DNA of 64,000 bases from Cricetomys ansorgei (lineage: Eukaryota > Chordata > Mammalia > Rodentia > Nesomyidae). This document shows positions 40,880 through 51,721 of the stretch, piece after piece. Numbering within the stretch: position 1 is the first letter of the stretch; each line of letters begins with the position of its first letter. The notes under the pieces were generated by a model. The model had not been told where the DNA came from. It did no database searches and worked only from the letters and a program-made list of their open reading frames with translations. Position numbers and translations under genes: made by a program. Location: assembly GCA_026225945.1 (NCBI GenBank), contig JAMJFZ010001258.1, positions 5,575,501 through 5,639,500 on the forward strand, read 5' to 3'.

Positions 40880-41546
40880 GGGAGAGAATATCATGATTCT
40901 ACTAAATGGACATAGTCCACGCCAGCTCCTGAAGATTTGTGCTTACACCCACAGATCAAGGACCACGCAATCACCACCTCATCAGAGAAGCTTCTAGCGC
41001 AGTAGATGGTGAGTAGTGACTAGTACAGAGTACAAGCACCTGAGGATGCTCAGCCATAAACGGAACATATATAATACACCTTCTCTTCCCAAGGCTCAGG
41101 AATCATTGCAGAAGAAGGGCCAGAAAGATTGTAAGAGTTGGAAGAAACAGAATCTTTGGGACACACTAGAGCAGATGTATACACACACTTACAGCGGTTA
41201 TGATGACATGCACAAGACCATTGCAAACCCAAGCCAGATCAAATCCCAGCAAGGAGAGGTGAGGTGGCATGAAGTCTCACATTAAGCTGAGAAGCTATGG
41301 GCAGCTGTTAGCTGCCGGGAGAGGGAGAGTCAGTTTTCTGACTAAGATTGTAGCTTCTGGTAAGTTGGTTATTTATACTCCAGCAGGTCACACACTCAAG
41401 AATATTTGAGTCACACAAATTGGTCTTGATGGGTAAACTAAAAAAGACAAAAGTGGGATGGGTAAGGAAAGGAGGTGAGATCCAGGAAGAGTTGAGAGGA
41501 GGGGTATGATAAAAGCGTGTATGAAATTTTCAAATAACATACAACA
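40880..41546 (+). mobile_element. Muroid L1 (Lx-like) 3' end, plus strand
   Basis: 'cctgaagatttgtgcttaca', 'gatgctcagccataaacgga', 'gaagaagggccagaaagatt' (about 41111), 'caaatcccagcaaggagagg', 'gctgccgggagagggagagt' and terminal 'gtatgaaattttcaaataac' follow the rodent L1 3' region in order. ORF2 is truncated to a few broken codons or absent. It is followed by a CA/purine-rich tail. Confidence 0.8.
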
Positions 41547-41622
41547 CAACACACACACACACACCGAGGGACAGAGACAGGGACAAGAGGAGAGGGAGGG
41601 GGACGGAGGGAGGGGAGGGGGA
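41543..41622 (+). repeat. (CA)n and GA/GGA-rich polypurine tract
   Basis: About 25 bp of CA is followed by about 55 bp of purine-rich (gagggaggggg) sequence directly behind the L1 tail. Confidence 0.9.
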
Positions 41623-41679
41623 GAACCAGAACTAATCATATCCCTTTAACAAAGAATCCTGGACAGGCATCTGAACTAC

Positions 41680-41803
41680 ACTAGTATAGTATAGTATAGT
41701 ACAGTATAGTATAACTAACTAGTATAGTATAACTAACTAGTATAGTATAGTATTGTGTAACTAACTAGTATAGTACAGTACAGTATAACTAACTAGCATA
41801 GTT
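41680..41803. repeat. AGTAT pentanucleotide satellite with higher-order structure
   Basis: Runs of (AGTAT)n, some as AGTAC, are separated by 'aactaactagtatagtat' spacers, giving a second-level period of about 20-38 bp with three to four repeats of 'ataactaactag'. Confidence 0.9.
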
Positions 41804-41816
41804 AACACAGAAGTGA

Positions 41817-42085
41817 GGAAGCAGCTCTGTGGACAGTGTGTCTTGTGTGAGCCTGGAGGCCAGAGTTCTCCCCAACGCACACACAAAACCCTGGCGGCTC
41901 CGCAGCCTACCTATAATCTTAAGGCTCAAGAGGCAGAAACAAGGGTTAGCTAGGCTAGAAATTAATGAGCTCCAGGTCCCTCGAGGGACCCTGCCTCAGT
42001 ATATAGTGAAGAGTGGAGAAGACACCAGTACCGTTGCCAACCTTTGTCCTCAACTGCATGGCCCATACATGTGTGTGCAGGCCCC
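41817..42085 (+). mobile_element. Composite B3/B1-like SINE, plus strand
   Basis: 'agctctgtggacagtgtgtc', 'gcctacctataatcttaagg', 'ggttagctaggctagaaatt', 'gggaccctgcctcagtatat' and 'ccaacctttgtcctc' follow the same block order as 24626-24950. Confidence 0.75.
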
Positions 42086-42189
42086 TCCCCCCCCCACATC
42101 AAAATAACAACAAACAAACAAACCTTAGAGGCAGAAGGCACAACACTGGGAGGGATAGCAGTTGAATCAGTGAGGAATAGGTGGCTAGA

Positions 42190-42612
42190 CGTACGCCACA
42201 TCCTGTGAATAGACTAGTAGTAGTCAACAATTACCTTTCCACCAGGCCGGCTATGAGACGGTGTAGAAGGGCATTGGCTTTCACACTGTGTGGTTGGAAT
42301 GACAGGACCCCATCGTCTCAGGCATGTGGACACCTGATACCTGCTGGTGGTGCTGTTTGGAGGGCGCTGTGTGGAGGAATACATCACTGGAGGCAGGTTT
42401 TCAGAGTCACAAAACCCTCACTGACTTCCAGTTTGCTCTCTCTGCTTGCTGCTTGGGGTTCAATATGTGAGTCCTCAGCTTTCTGCTCCAGCTGCCCACT
42501 GCCTCTACCCCAACATCTTAGGTAGCCCTCTGGAACTGTAAACCTCAATAAACTCTTTCTTCTCTAAGTTGCCTTTGGCTTTATCACAGCAATGGAAACG
42601 TAAGTAACACAC
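42190..42612 (+). mobile_element. MaLR (MT/ORR1-like) LTR, plus strand
   Basis: 'ttcacactgtgtggttggaa', 'ccatcgtctcaggcatgtgg', 'acctgctggtggtgctgttt', then 'ggaactgtaaacctcaataa' and 'tcacagcaatggaaacgtaa'. It is the same family as 37434-37795 but more complete at the 5' side. Polyadenylation signal aataaa lies at 42547-42552. Confidence 0.75.
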
Positions 42613-43629
42613 TGTATTAAGTTCTGAAAGTCAGGCATACTAACTGAGCATGCATTTCAGGGGCCATAGACTCAAGTGCTGACAGAGGATTAACAAATGT
42701 GGGGGTGAGGTGGCCACACTCAAGACAGAGACTAGATGTGCAATATAAACTGTCCACCACACCTGCATCCACGGTCCTGGGACCCCCCAAGGAACTGCAG
42801 AACTATTTAGAGGGAATGGTGCAATTATGAGTAGTTTTTATTTCCTTCTGTGCACATTTGTACTTCCCCATATTAAGATAGTTACCTTTATCATCAGAAA
42901 GATTCTAGTCAGTGTTATAATACGGCAGGTGGGGGTCAGACCCCGGTCTGCGCAAGGTGGGACCGCTAACACAGACACACCCTGAAGAGGCACCTTCCCA
43001 TCTCTCTGTGATGCTCTCCAAAGGAGGGGAGTGCGGGGTCTCCATGTCTGTCTCTGACCACTAACTGTGAGCGCACACTGAGATGCGAAAGCACTGCTTC
43101 TCGATCTTTGACAGCACCCAGAACCTCTGGGAAGATGGCTAACAGCACATCCTTGGAGACTCGGATTCAGCGGGAACATGCAGCACTCAGTTTTGAAACC
43201 TACTTTACTGATTCTCACGTTGAGCCAGATGGAAAGCCACCGGTCTAACGTCAGATCTTCTTGGGCAGTTTAATTTAACTTCTCATTGCACCCTTTAGGG
43301 AGATGGAAGCAATCCTCCTCATTGCATCCTGTGTTCAGTTACTGAGTTCATAGTCTGAGTACAAAAATATTGTGTCATGAAGACTAGAATTTACACTTAA
43401 ATAGCACCCTGACATTAAGGTTTGGTTCTTTAGACCCCGGACACACTAAGTCTATAAAAAGGAAGAAGCCTACAACCAGCACCTTGAAGGAAACACGATA
43501 GCAGACCTCACAAAGCCAGTCCAGGGTTTCTTAACAGAAACTTTTCTCTTTTCTGGCTTAATATTTATGTGGATGATAATTCTCACATCAAGAACAAATT
43601 CTGATGTCACACTGCTGGCTGACATTTCT
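42613..43629. other. Unique sequence, no gene recognised
   Basis: The minus frame at 42838-43218 has no recognisable domain; no repeats of note. Confidence 0.35.
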
Positions 43630-43780
43630 ATTCTAGCATTTTCTAGCAGTCTCACCTTTAGCAGGTTACCAACGTCAGCGGGCTCATGCTTTAAATGGGG
43701 AAAATGATAACATCTACCGCAGGGACTGGCTAAGGACCTAACACACGCTGAACCCTCGGAACAATGCACAACCAATGTTA
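43630..43780 (+). mobile_element. Probable MIR, plus strand
   Basis: 'aaatggggaaaatgataaca' and 'tctaccgcagggactggcta' correspond to the MIR 'aaaatggggataataatagtacctacctcatagg' region. Confidence 0.5.
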
Positions 43781-43875
43781 CCAGAGTCCTTTGCTATTAT
43801 CTTATATGTAACGAATGCTCTTACAGACAATCCATTTCTCTTTCCCCATCCCATTTCCCCACTTATGAAGATAAA

Positions 43876-43966
43876 AGCTTTGGCCTGAGGAGATGGCTCA
43901 GTTAAGTAAAGTGTTCAATGCCCAAGTTTGGTGATGCACATTTATAATCCCAGGGCTGGGGAGGAG
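43876..43966 (+). mobile_element. Composite SINE, left part, split by an LTR
   Basis: 'gaggagatggctcagttaag' (head) and 'tttataatcccagggctggg' (B1-like core) stop abruptly at 'gaggag' (43961-43966), where the LTR begins. The rest of the element resumes at 44704. Confidence 0.75.
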
Positions 43967-44703
43967 TGTAATTCATTATTCCCATGGGTTCATGGTAGAA
44001 GACAGTTTATTCTTTTCTAATTTGATCCCCAGTCTCAAAGGATTTCAGCCTCTGTACAATCTGCAAAATGCAAGCCAGGACCTAGAAGGCTACAGCCTCC
44101 ATACAATCTAATTTGTAAACCTAAACCCAGAACGTTTCAGCCGCTGAGACTTACTGCTGACTAAGCTGACTCTGACTAGTTGTCTTCTGAACTACCTCTT
44201 TCACACTGAGCTGTACTGTGAACTCCAAACTGTAAATCGTAAACTGTCTGCTTCTGACTCTCTGCTTTCTCTCTGCTTATTCTGGACTGGCTCTGCTCTT
44301 GTCTGTTTCCTATCTGATTCCACCTTGCTTCTACCCCTGCTTCTCCTCTCTGAACTCTGCTTCCTGTTTCTGCATCCACACTCTGCTTCTACTTCCTGCT
44401 TCTCTCTACTGAGCTGGGATTAAAGGCATGTGGCACCACTTCCTTCTGAGCTGGGATTAGAGGCATGTACTTAACGTTGCCTTAACCACAGAAGTCCCTT
44501 TCACTCAGTACCAGCACAAACACAGGACAGGATTAGTCCGTCCTAATTTTTGTATTTCATTTGGATCACACAGGCCTCTGAATGTGACCGCTTCATACAG
44601 GCCTTTGGATGCAATCCCTTCCCAGCTATCACACAGGCTTTCAATGTGACCCTTTGCTAGAGCAGTTGTGCTGATGGATTAAAAGATTAAATGACCCTAT
44701 ACA
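43967..44703 (+). mobile_element. Solo LTR (737 bp) inserted in a SINE
   Basis: Bounded by TGTA (43967-43970) and TACA (44700-44703), the inverted TG...CA ends of retroviral LTRs, with 'gag' on both sides as a possible short target duplication. Inside are a pyrimidine-rich CTCTGCTTCT zone (about 44240-44400), a 37-bp B1-like doublet (44410-44470) and three diverged about 33-bp repeats (44564-44660). No internal viral genes remain, so it is a solo LTR or a non-autonomous element. Family unknown to me; the plus orientation is tentative. Confidence 0.65.
44410..44470. repeat. 37-bp doublet with a B1-like core
   Basis: 'tgagctgggattaaaggcat' at 44410 and 'tgagctgggattagaggcat' at 44447. 'ctgggattaaaggcatgtg' equals the complement of part of a B1, so the LTR appears to have captured and duplicated SINE sequence. 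Confidence 0.8.
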
Positions 44704-44945
44704 GAGTTGGAAGCAGGAGGATCTCTGGGGCTCAATGTCCAGATAGACAAGGTTCATCAGCTAGCTTCTGGTCCCAGTGAGAAATCCAGCCTAAAAATAC
44801 AAGGTGATGGCTCCCGAGGAACCACACCACAGTGGACTCTCGCCTCCATACTTACGCATATAAACATACAGGTGAACTACTCCCAATTGTGCACCTCTAG
44901 ACACATGAACATGCACGCGTGCGCACACACCCACTCTCTTCCCAA
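44704..44945 (+). mobile_element. Composite SINE, right part, split by an LTR
   Basis: Resumes with 'aagcaggaggatctctgggg', then 'ccagtgagaaatccagccta', 'ggactctcgcctccatactt' and a CA-rich tail. It continues exactly the element interrupted at 43966. Confidence 0.7.
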
Positions 44946-45361
44946 ATAGGTTTTAGTGCTATAGACATGGGCCATCCCTAGGCATCACACAAACCAAATA
45001 GTTCTCTTGGAGCAAGGATATTCCACTTTTCTCCTTGCTGTAGACACTTAGAGATGGATCGGGAGGAGGTAGAAGGCTGGAGTGAGTGCACAGCAGTTTA
45101 TGGAGGAGCAGAGACGCTAGCAAACGATTCCCACGTTCACGCCAGGAGCGCATCCTGCAAGTGAGTGAGGGTGCTGGGGGAGGTAAGCATGCTGGGCAGA
45201 AATGTCCACAAGCAAACTCACGGCACAGCGACAACATGCACGCCACCTTCGGTTGGTCACTGCCACGTTTATTCTGTACCCCAGTCTCCACCTCAGGTCT
45301 TAATCCCGTATTTAACACTTTCCTTCTCGTATGTTATAAGCTCCTTTTTATGACACGTGTT
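44946..45361. other. Unique spacer, no feature recognised
   Basis: No repeat or gene was identified; frames on both strands overlap. Confidence 0.35.
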
Positions 45362-45562
45362 CATTCTGTTGTGTGTTTGAGGGTTTTGCCTGCGTATATG
45401 TACACACACTGTGTGTGCGTGGTGCCCTTGGAGGTCAGAAGAAGGCACAGGCAACTGCAGTCAGGGATGCTTGTGAGCCACGATGTGGGTGCTTGGACCT
45501 GAACTTGGGTCCTCTCAAAAGCAGCAAGTGCTCTTAACTGCTAAGCTGTATCTCCAGCCCAA
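45362..45562 (-). mobile_element. B3/B2-family SINE, minus strand
   Basis: 'gtgcccttggaggtcagaag', 'tgcttggacctgaacttggg', 'agcagcaagtgctcttaact' and head complement 'gctaagctgtatctccagcc'. Confidence 0.88.
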
Positions 45563-47154
45563 AGGGCAGAGATTATATAGATACACATATAGAATACATA
45601 GCCTTCACAGTTTCCATGGCGACTGGAACCACGAGGGCATGGGCACATTAAGTATTTCATTTGCTAGATGAATTTTTGGAAAACAGTGTTTACTCAGAAT
45701 ATTTATAGAGCTACAGAACCTCAAATATGTTTTGGGATATTCCACAAACAGAAAAATAATAATTCCCCACAAATTTTATTTAACCACCCTCACAACAAGT
45801 GATTTTTATTGCTTTGAAAAAGAGTAAGCATTCCACAAATAGGGCCGGAGTGCACGCGCACAGAGGCCACTCTGCTTCCAGCCCTGGCACTAAGAACGTC
45901 CGAGACAAACAAGCGGAAACGCTAACCTGCGCGACCACATACAAACAGGCCAAACTGAAGGACGTGGGGTTTCTGCACCTGAATGCCAAGGCCTGTGAGA
46001 GAATACAACATGTTTGCGCTGAAAACCACTGGCCATTTTTAGCGAACAAAATGAGCAGTGGTTACTCTGAAACTAAGTGCTGTAATAGCGGGGTGCGCAA
46101 AGCGGAGACGCTGGGGGTGAGGAACCAGGAGTGTGTGTACTTTGGTCTTTTGCCGGAGTTCTGACTCAGCTGAATAGTTTCCAAGGCGAAGGCGTGCGGG
46201 GAGAGACGGGACGGAGCGGACGAAGGAATAAAGGTGTGCGGTGTGGGGAGGCCCTGTCAAGACCCTGAGGAGGAGAGCACCCTTTGCTTCTGGGGTTCAG
46301 TCTCAAAATCAGCCTTTATTTGGTTGAAAACCTTGTTACGTCTCTGTTAGAATTCAGCTTCATTCAGAGCCCAGCCAGAAAACAATGCTCATTTATTCTT
46401 ATTCATTTTAACCAATTATTTAAAAACCTTCGCTTCTCATTTCTAAGTATTTTGTTGACCCTATTAGCTGTTCTAAGAAATAATTCAGAGTAGATTTTTA
46501 TTTTTATTTTAAAATGAAACAAGTTCACACCAGAAATGCAAAGGATCTGGAATAAACATCACTCCAGGAGGGTTCAGAGCTTCGCCAGATGAGTTTTTGG
46601 CTGCAAAAAAGAATGTTGCCACAAAAATCTGTTTTGCATCATCTGAATGCTTGAAACAAGAACACGAAATTTTGAAGAAGAAGAAGAAAAAAAACAAAAA
46701 AAAAACAAAAACAAACAAAACATAACAAAAAAACCAGTGACAACACTTAACCAGAAAGAGCAAGGTTGTGTTAGAAATAGCTTCCTGTGATATTTTGGTA
46801 GGTTTCTGGACTTTTTCAGCAATCAGCGTAATTATGCGGTGCGAGAGGGCAGTGTCTGTCCACACTGCCATTTATACACTGCACACAGACAGAGGGCTGA
46901 TCAACACAAGGGTGTGCGGCCACATCCTTGACCTCAGCTCTGAAGAAGCCCAGGTGGTTTGATCAGAAGTGATTGCAATCTTTAAGCCAGAGAGTATTGA
47001 TCTCCGATTCAGCTCTGTCTGCGCCCGGTACTGACACCTATTCTGAGGCCTGAGCCCTGTTGGAGCAGCAGCAAACTCTTCCCACTTGGGAAGTCAATAC
47101 GCTAGTTCTTCCCAAAGTTACTGAGTGGTGTGAAGGCAGAGGGGGGATTGCTGT
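45563..47154. other. Unique sequence with a scattered-CpG stretch and an A-rich tract
   Basis: 45840-46240 has more CpG than average, but no motif order suggests a promoter. A-rich (aaac/gaag)n lies at 46674-46733. The plus frame 45799-46164 and its antisense mate have no recognisable domain. Confidence 0.35.
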
Positions 47155-47155
47155 G

Positions 47156-47250
<95 letters not shown>
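47155..47250. repeat. (TC)n followed by (AC)n compound microsatellite
   Basis: About 32 TC units (to 47220) are followed by 15 AC units (47221-47250). The TC half is a polypurine/polypyrimidine mirror repeat, able in principle to form triplex; the AC half can adopt Z-DNA. Confidence 0.97.
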
Positions 47251-47253
<3 letters not shown>

Positions 47254-47541
47254 TCCTTGCAAAGCTTGATAGCACAAATCAAACCCTGCATCTTTCCCTG
47301 TGGTGACTCTGCAAGCTTTGGAGTCTTTTTCTGGGAAACAGAGAGAGGAGATTTAAGCCTGTAAGGACATTCCAGCCTGGCGAACCACTGCATATGCTGA
47401 GAAGATTCTAAATGGTAACTTTAGACAGAAAGCCCTGTCATGACAGTGACATCCCTTTTCCTCCTTCCTGTCAGGAGCGCTCATGTGCTAGTCTGACACA
47501 CCGGAGAGCACCAAGCTGCAGAGCTGCTCAGCTCAGCCAAG

Positions 47542-47710
47542 GCGTAAACAGCGCTCTGCCTGGCTGGCGTCCCCACCAGCGGCGTGCCTGCTCCAGCGGG
47601 CCGGCGGCCAGAGCCCTGCTGCCGCGTCCGGAGCGGGGGCACGCCTCACCCGCTCACGTCGAGGGCTTTGGCAGTGCCGCTCGCACGAGCTGAGAGATGT
47701 GAAGCGGCGT
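47542..47710. promoter_or_regulatory. CpG-dense patch, possible orphan CpG island
   Basis: About 20 CpG in 169 bp at roughly two-thirds GC ('gggccggcggccagagccct' near 47598), with sharp edges into ordinary sequence. Open frames run through on both strands (47412-47693 plus, 47533-47724 minus), as expected from GC content. No TATA box or clear splice donor was seen. A promoter of an unannotated RNA, an enhancer-associated CpG island or a GC-rich conserved element are all possible. Confidence 0.35.
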
Positions 47711-47719
47711 TTTGTGGCA

Positions 47720-50067
47720 CACATTTTCTTCTGTGTGGCCCTTTATTAAACCTGGGCTGGCTCCCGGCAACATTATGTGTCCTATATAAGCTGATCCACC
47801 GTAATGAAAAGAACAGTCAGGCAGTCTTTCCTAGGAACGTGACTGGTGGGGTGAAATGTAGAGACCAGCCTACGACAGCAGGCTAGAGCCTTGGCTCTTT
47901 TGTATAATTCTGATTTCGAAGCTCATCAAATATATTATGGTCATTTTGCTCCAAAATTCTATAGAATTAAATGTGCTGTACTGCACAGACATTTCTTCCT
48001 CCATATAACCCTCACCTATAGCAAACTCTCTATGTAAACACAGACTGTGCAGATGTTAGTCCAACTCGCTGGACATGAGCTGCAGACTCCCACAGACCTC
48101 TGTTCTCTCCTGTTGAAGAGGACGGTGATTCCATCCACAGCCTACAGAGGATGCAGAAGTTAGAGGCAGAAATGCTTGCCCGTGAGATGTGGCCACGCAC
48201 AGCCCGAGCAGCTTGTGCTGCTGCCGCTCATAACTGACATGAAGGACAGAGCTGGGCGAGCAAGGCAGGCGAGGGGCTGTCACTCCAGCTGGCAGCCGCC
48301 TGTTCTTCCCGGGTACGGGAGACGTGGCACGGGAGTGGGGCCTGCGTCAGCCTGACACCCTTTCAGACGTCAGCCTAGGATACGCACTACCTGGGGATGT
48401 GAGAGTCATTTTGGCATGCTTGGTCTACCCCCTCCCCCCAAATCCTGTTCTTCCCCATTCTACTCTTGAGTATTACTCAGTAGGATCCTGGGAGATAGCT
48501 CGACTTCATGCGGTCTTAGCAGACTGGGAAAAAAATATGTATCATTAGTTCTCACTATCAGGTTCTACCAGCTATCGATGCCCCGGTTGCGCCTCGGTTG
48601 CAGGGGCTGACAGTGGATAGGGTTTCTGTAGCGGTAGCAAGATCATCTAAGATACCAGAGCAAGGATGACAAAGGGCAGGACCGACAAAGGCAAGGGCGT
48701 GCATGTTCCTGTCTCTCCTGAGTCTGTGCTGACCTATATGTTCTTTAGATACACTGTGGACTCTGGGCAAACAGTTTCCTCAAACTTCAGTGTGTCTCCC
48801 TCCCTGATAGCTTAATGTGAACTTTGACCCAGGATGCCTTACAAACGGGAGAGGATGAGAGTACATGGCATGTGGCTGCCCACGACTGGGCAGCTTTGAC
48901 TGGGAAATTTGAAAAGGGAAAATAAGCCACTTGGGCAGCAGGAGAAAGCACTCCCAATGCGCACCCACACGGCTCGCCTGTCACTTTAAGAGCTGAAATG
49001 GGAAAACCTGTACCATTTTTATACTTCTGTTCATTCTTTTCAACTCATTCTAAGTTGCCCCCTGGGAGTCAGCCCTCCACCAAAAGTCTCTTTCAGTACA
49101 CAACTAGCTCTCTCTATTAAGCGTGCCCACCCCTGCTCCGCTACAACACTGCCTCCTTTGTACTTGCCTGGTGAACTGACCAGCCATGGAGTACAATGGC
49201 CACAATTACTAAATTACACTGCCTGTCACTGCCTTTTGTATCACACCTCTAACAGGTGCCATTACCATGATAGGCAAATTGTAATAATCCATTCACCGCA
49301 GCCTCAGCCTTAATAATGTAGTTTTTTATTTTACATAATCTTTGTGAATGCCACAAGGAATCTGAATAGTTAGTAAACACGCAGGACTGAAAGACTGAGC
49401 CCCATGGAATGCAGCCCCCAACAAAGGCACCCCAGACAACAGACCTGAATGCAACCACGTTCCCAATACAGCGGACACACACACAAACAGGTCCAGTGGA
49501 GAAATGGCCTCCAGACTTCAGAGTTTTCTAAAACAAACTTAGGGACTTGCAGGTAAAAGCCAGGGTATTGCCGACCTGAAATTGGTGTCTGTGCCTAAGA
49601 CTGCATATGGCAGGTGATCGGGTAAAGCACACGGACCCTCTGCTGTGGTCAGCGAGCAGCACCTGGAAGCACGAGAGAAGGGTGAGAGCTCCTGCAAGCA
49701 CTGCCTAGCCCTTGATCCTGGGAAGATATCTGCGCGTGGGCTCAACTCACAAGCTCTCCTACTTGTCAAGCTGTCATGTCTTGCCTGCTGGAACGTTCTC
49801 TGGTCCTCTGTAGTATCTGATTGCTCTAAGTGGCTTCCTCTGGCTTCCGTGATGGAACAGCACCCGGAGTCACCTCCACATCCTGTAACACCTCTTCCAA
49901 CTCCTCTGCCCCAACACGCAGACCCCTGGGCTGGCGGGCTCCTCTTTTCATCACCAGTGACCTTACTTACTCCAGGGAGCACAGAGGTGCGTCTGGGAAG
50001 CAGCGCTGAGTATGAACTACCTCTCTTCCTTGGCTACTTTGTTGAAGCTTGGGCAGAGGCTAGCTGC
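47720..50067. other. Unique sequence, no gene recognised
   Basis: Antisense pairs of frames (49539-49982 minus, 49645-50145 plus) reach 147-166 codons but have no domain, and the plus frame ends in a poly-F run encoded by a T tract, which argues against a gene. Confidence 0.4.
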
Positions 50068-50086
50068 TTTTTTTTTTTTTTTTTTT
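50068..50086. repeat. Poly(T) tract, T19
   Basis: Nineteen consecutive T following 'ctagctgc'. Confidence 0.9.
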
Positions 50087-50870
50087 CATACCACATAGAA
50101 ATTTGCTGCCAATTAATTTATGGCACAATGCTTTCTTACTACTGAAACTTTTAATTTTAAACATGCAAAGATTTCTTCCCACTCAGAGATTTCATCCTTG
50201 CACACGCCACGGAAGGAGAAGTGTACGCAAAGCAAACGAGCTGAGCTTTTCATGAAATGCTCTCACACGCCAGCGGTCTACGCTTCAGAACTACCGCTCT
50301 TTGTCCTGAGAGGGTGCGGGCGGGCCCTCTGGGGTCCCCTGTCTTCCTCAAGGCCCATTTCGATAGTGCTTATGTGGTGCACTCTACGGCATCCCAGAAG
50401 GGAGGCTTACAGACGACGGGGAAGACCTTCTGACACCCTCACATGCTTCGCTGGGCGAAATGCAGACAGGCCACAGTCTTTGTTTCCGTGTCGCTCACGT
50501 CACCGGGAACAACAGGCTCACCAGTGGCTCCTACTCTGACAAGGACTCACCACTACTGTTTAGGCACCGCAGTCTGTCAGATGCCAGTGAGTAAAACAGG
50601 CCCAAATTTCAGAAATGTTAAACTGTGAAAAGGTACTCACCTCACAACTATAAAACACAGTAATTATGAATTTATTTTAACGGGTACTTAAAAACTATAT
50701 CTACCACATCAAACTCAGGACTTCAGACAGTTTAGAATCACATCATACTTTTGAAAGACATGGTATTTTAAATAGTTTAAAACATTAATTCAATAAGAAA
50801 ATAAGTGTCATTTATGGCAAAAGGCATTCAATTGACTAACATTGGGTCCATTCATTCACACTGCCGGTGA
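50087..50870. other. Unique, AT-rich at the right
   Basis: 50640-50840 is AT-rich ('aacattaattcaataagaaa'), with no repeat or gene recognised. Confidence 0.35.
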
Positions 50871-50871
50871 T

Positions 50872-50968
50872 TTCAATGAGGGCCTTGCCCATGCCGGGAA
50901 AGTACCCTGCCACCGGGCCACATGCACAGCCCGGAATCTGCCACCGGGCCGCACACACAGCCCAGAAC
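50872..50968 (-). mobile_element. ID/B4-type SINE head with a 31-bp tandem duplication
   Basis: The complement of an ID/B4 head ('gggccttgcccatgccggga', 'ctgccaccgggccacatgca'). The segment 'ctgccaccgggcc' starts at 50907 and is repeated from 50938 (period 31) with a few differences, carrying extra CpGs. Confidence 0.6.
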
Positions 50969-51349
50969 ACGTACGTTAAGTCATCGGCACTCAGAGGGAT
51001 TTATACTAGGAACGGAGGCACCGCCTCATCCTCAGCCCCGTCCCACGCTCTGCCTCTGCAGGGACACCATGGCCACTCTGCTGCTACCTTAAATGAAGCA
51101 CCTTGCCCAAAACTATTCCTTTGCTGCCTTTGCTGCCAATCCCATCCTTCTCTCAACAAGAACCCTGCAGCAGCCCAGATTCCCGCCATGCACTGCGCAC
51201 GCCCCCATCTCCGGCCCTCGCCCTGAGTGAGGCGCTGCACTTCTGTTCGTCTTTCCTCCATGGCGTCTCTGGTTCCTGTCTCTTTCCTTCACTCCTGCTT
51301 TCACAGCCTGAACTTAAACTTCACTTCCTTTTAATTTTGAATAAAAATA
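50969..51349. other. Unique GC-moderate sequence
   Basis: Several overlapping frames on both strands (50867-51369), none with a domain. Confidence 0.35.
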
Positions 51350-51560
51350 CTTCATTTTTATGTGAATGAGTGTTTGCCTGGATGTATGTACGTATGTGCA
51401 CCATATGTGTGCCTGTAGAGGTCAGAAGAGCGTGTTGCGTTGCCTAAAACTAGAGCTACGGATGGTTGTTAACTACCATGTGCATCCTTGGAATTGAATC
51501 CAGGCCCTCTGCAGGAGCAACAAGTGTTCTTAACAGTTGAGCCATCTGTCTAACCCCAAG
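51350..51560 (-). mobile_element. B3/B2-family SINE, minus strand
   Basis: 'gtgcctgtagaggtcagaag', 'ggaattgaatccaggccctc' and head complement 'gttgagccatctgtctaacc'. The 'tttttatgtgaatgagtgtt' side is the tail. Confidence 0.88.
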
Positions 51561-51721
51561 CCTCATTTCCACGATCTGCTGCCAGTGTTTTAACAGATTT
51601 CCCTTAGATGCCTTCTCTCTGAGCAATCTAGTGCTAGTTCCCTGACTCTTCCGAGGGCACAGTCATCAGGAAGTCAAGTCCTTGGCTTAAAAAGGCTCAC
51701 ATGCACCAATAAGAAAGATGT

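Noticed and set aside
47158..47269. Leu/Ser-rich and Arg/Glu-rich frames
   Set aside because: Translation of the (TC)n(AC)n tract.
49539..50145. Antisense pair of frames of 147 and 166 codons
   Set aside because: No domain; the plus frame runs into a phenylalanine stretch encoded by a T19 tract.
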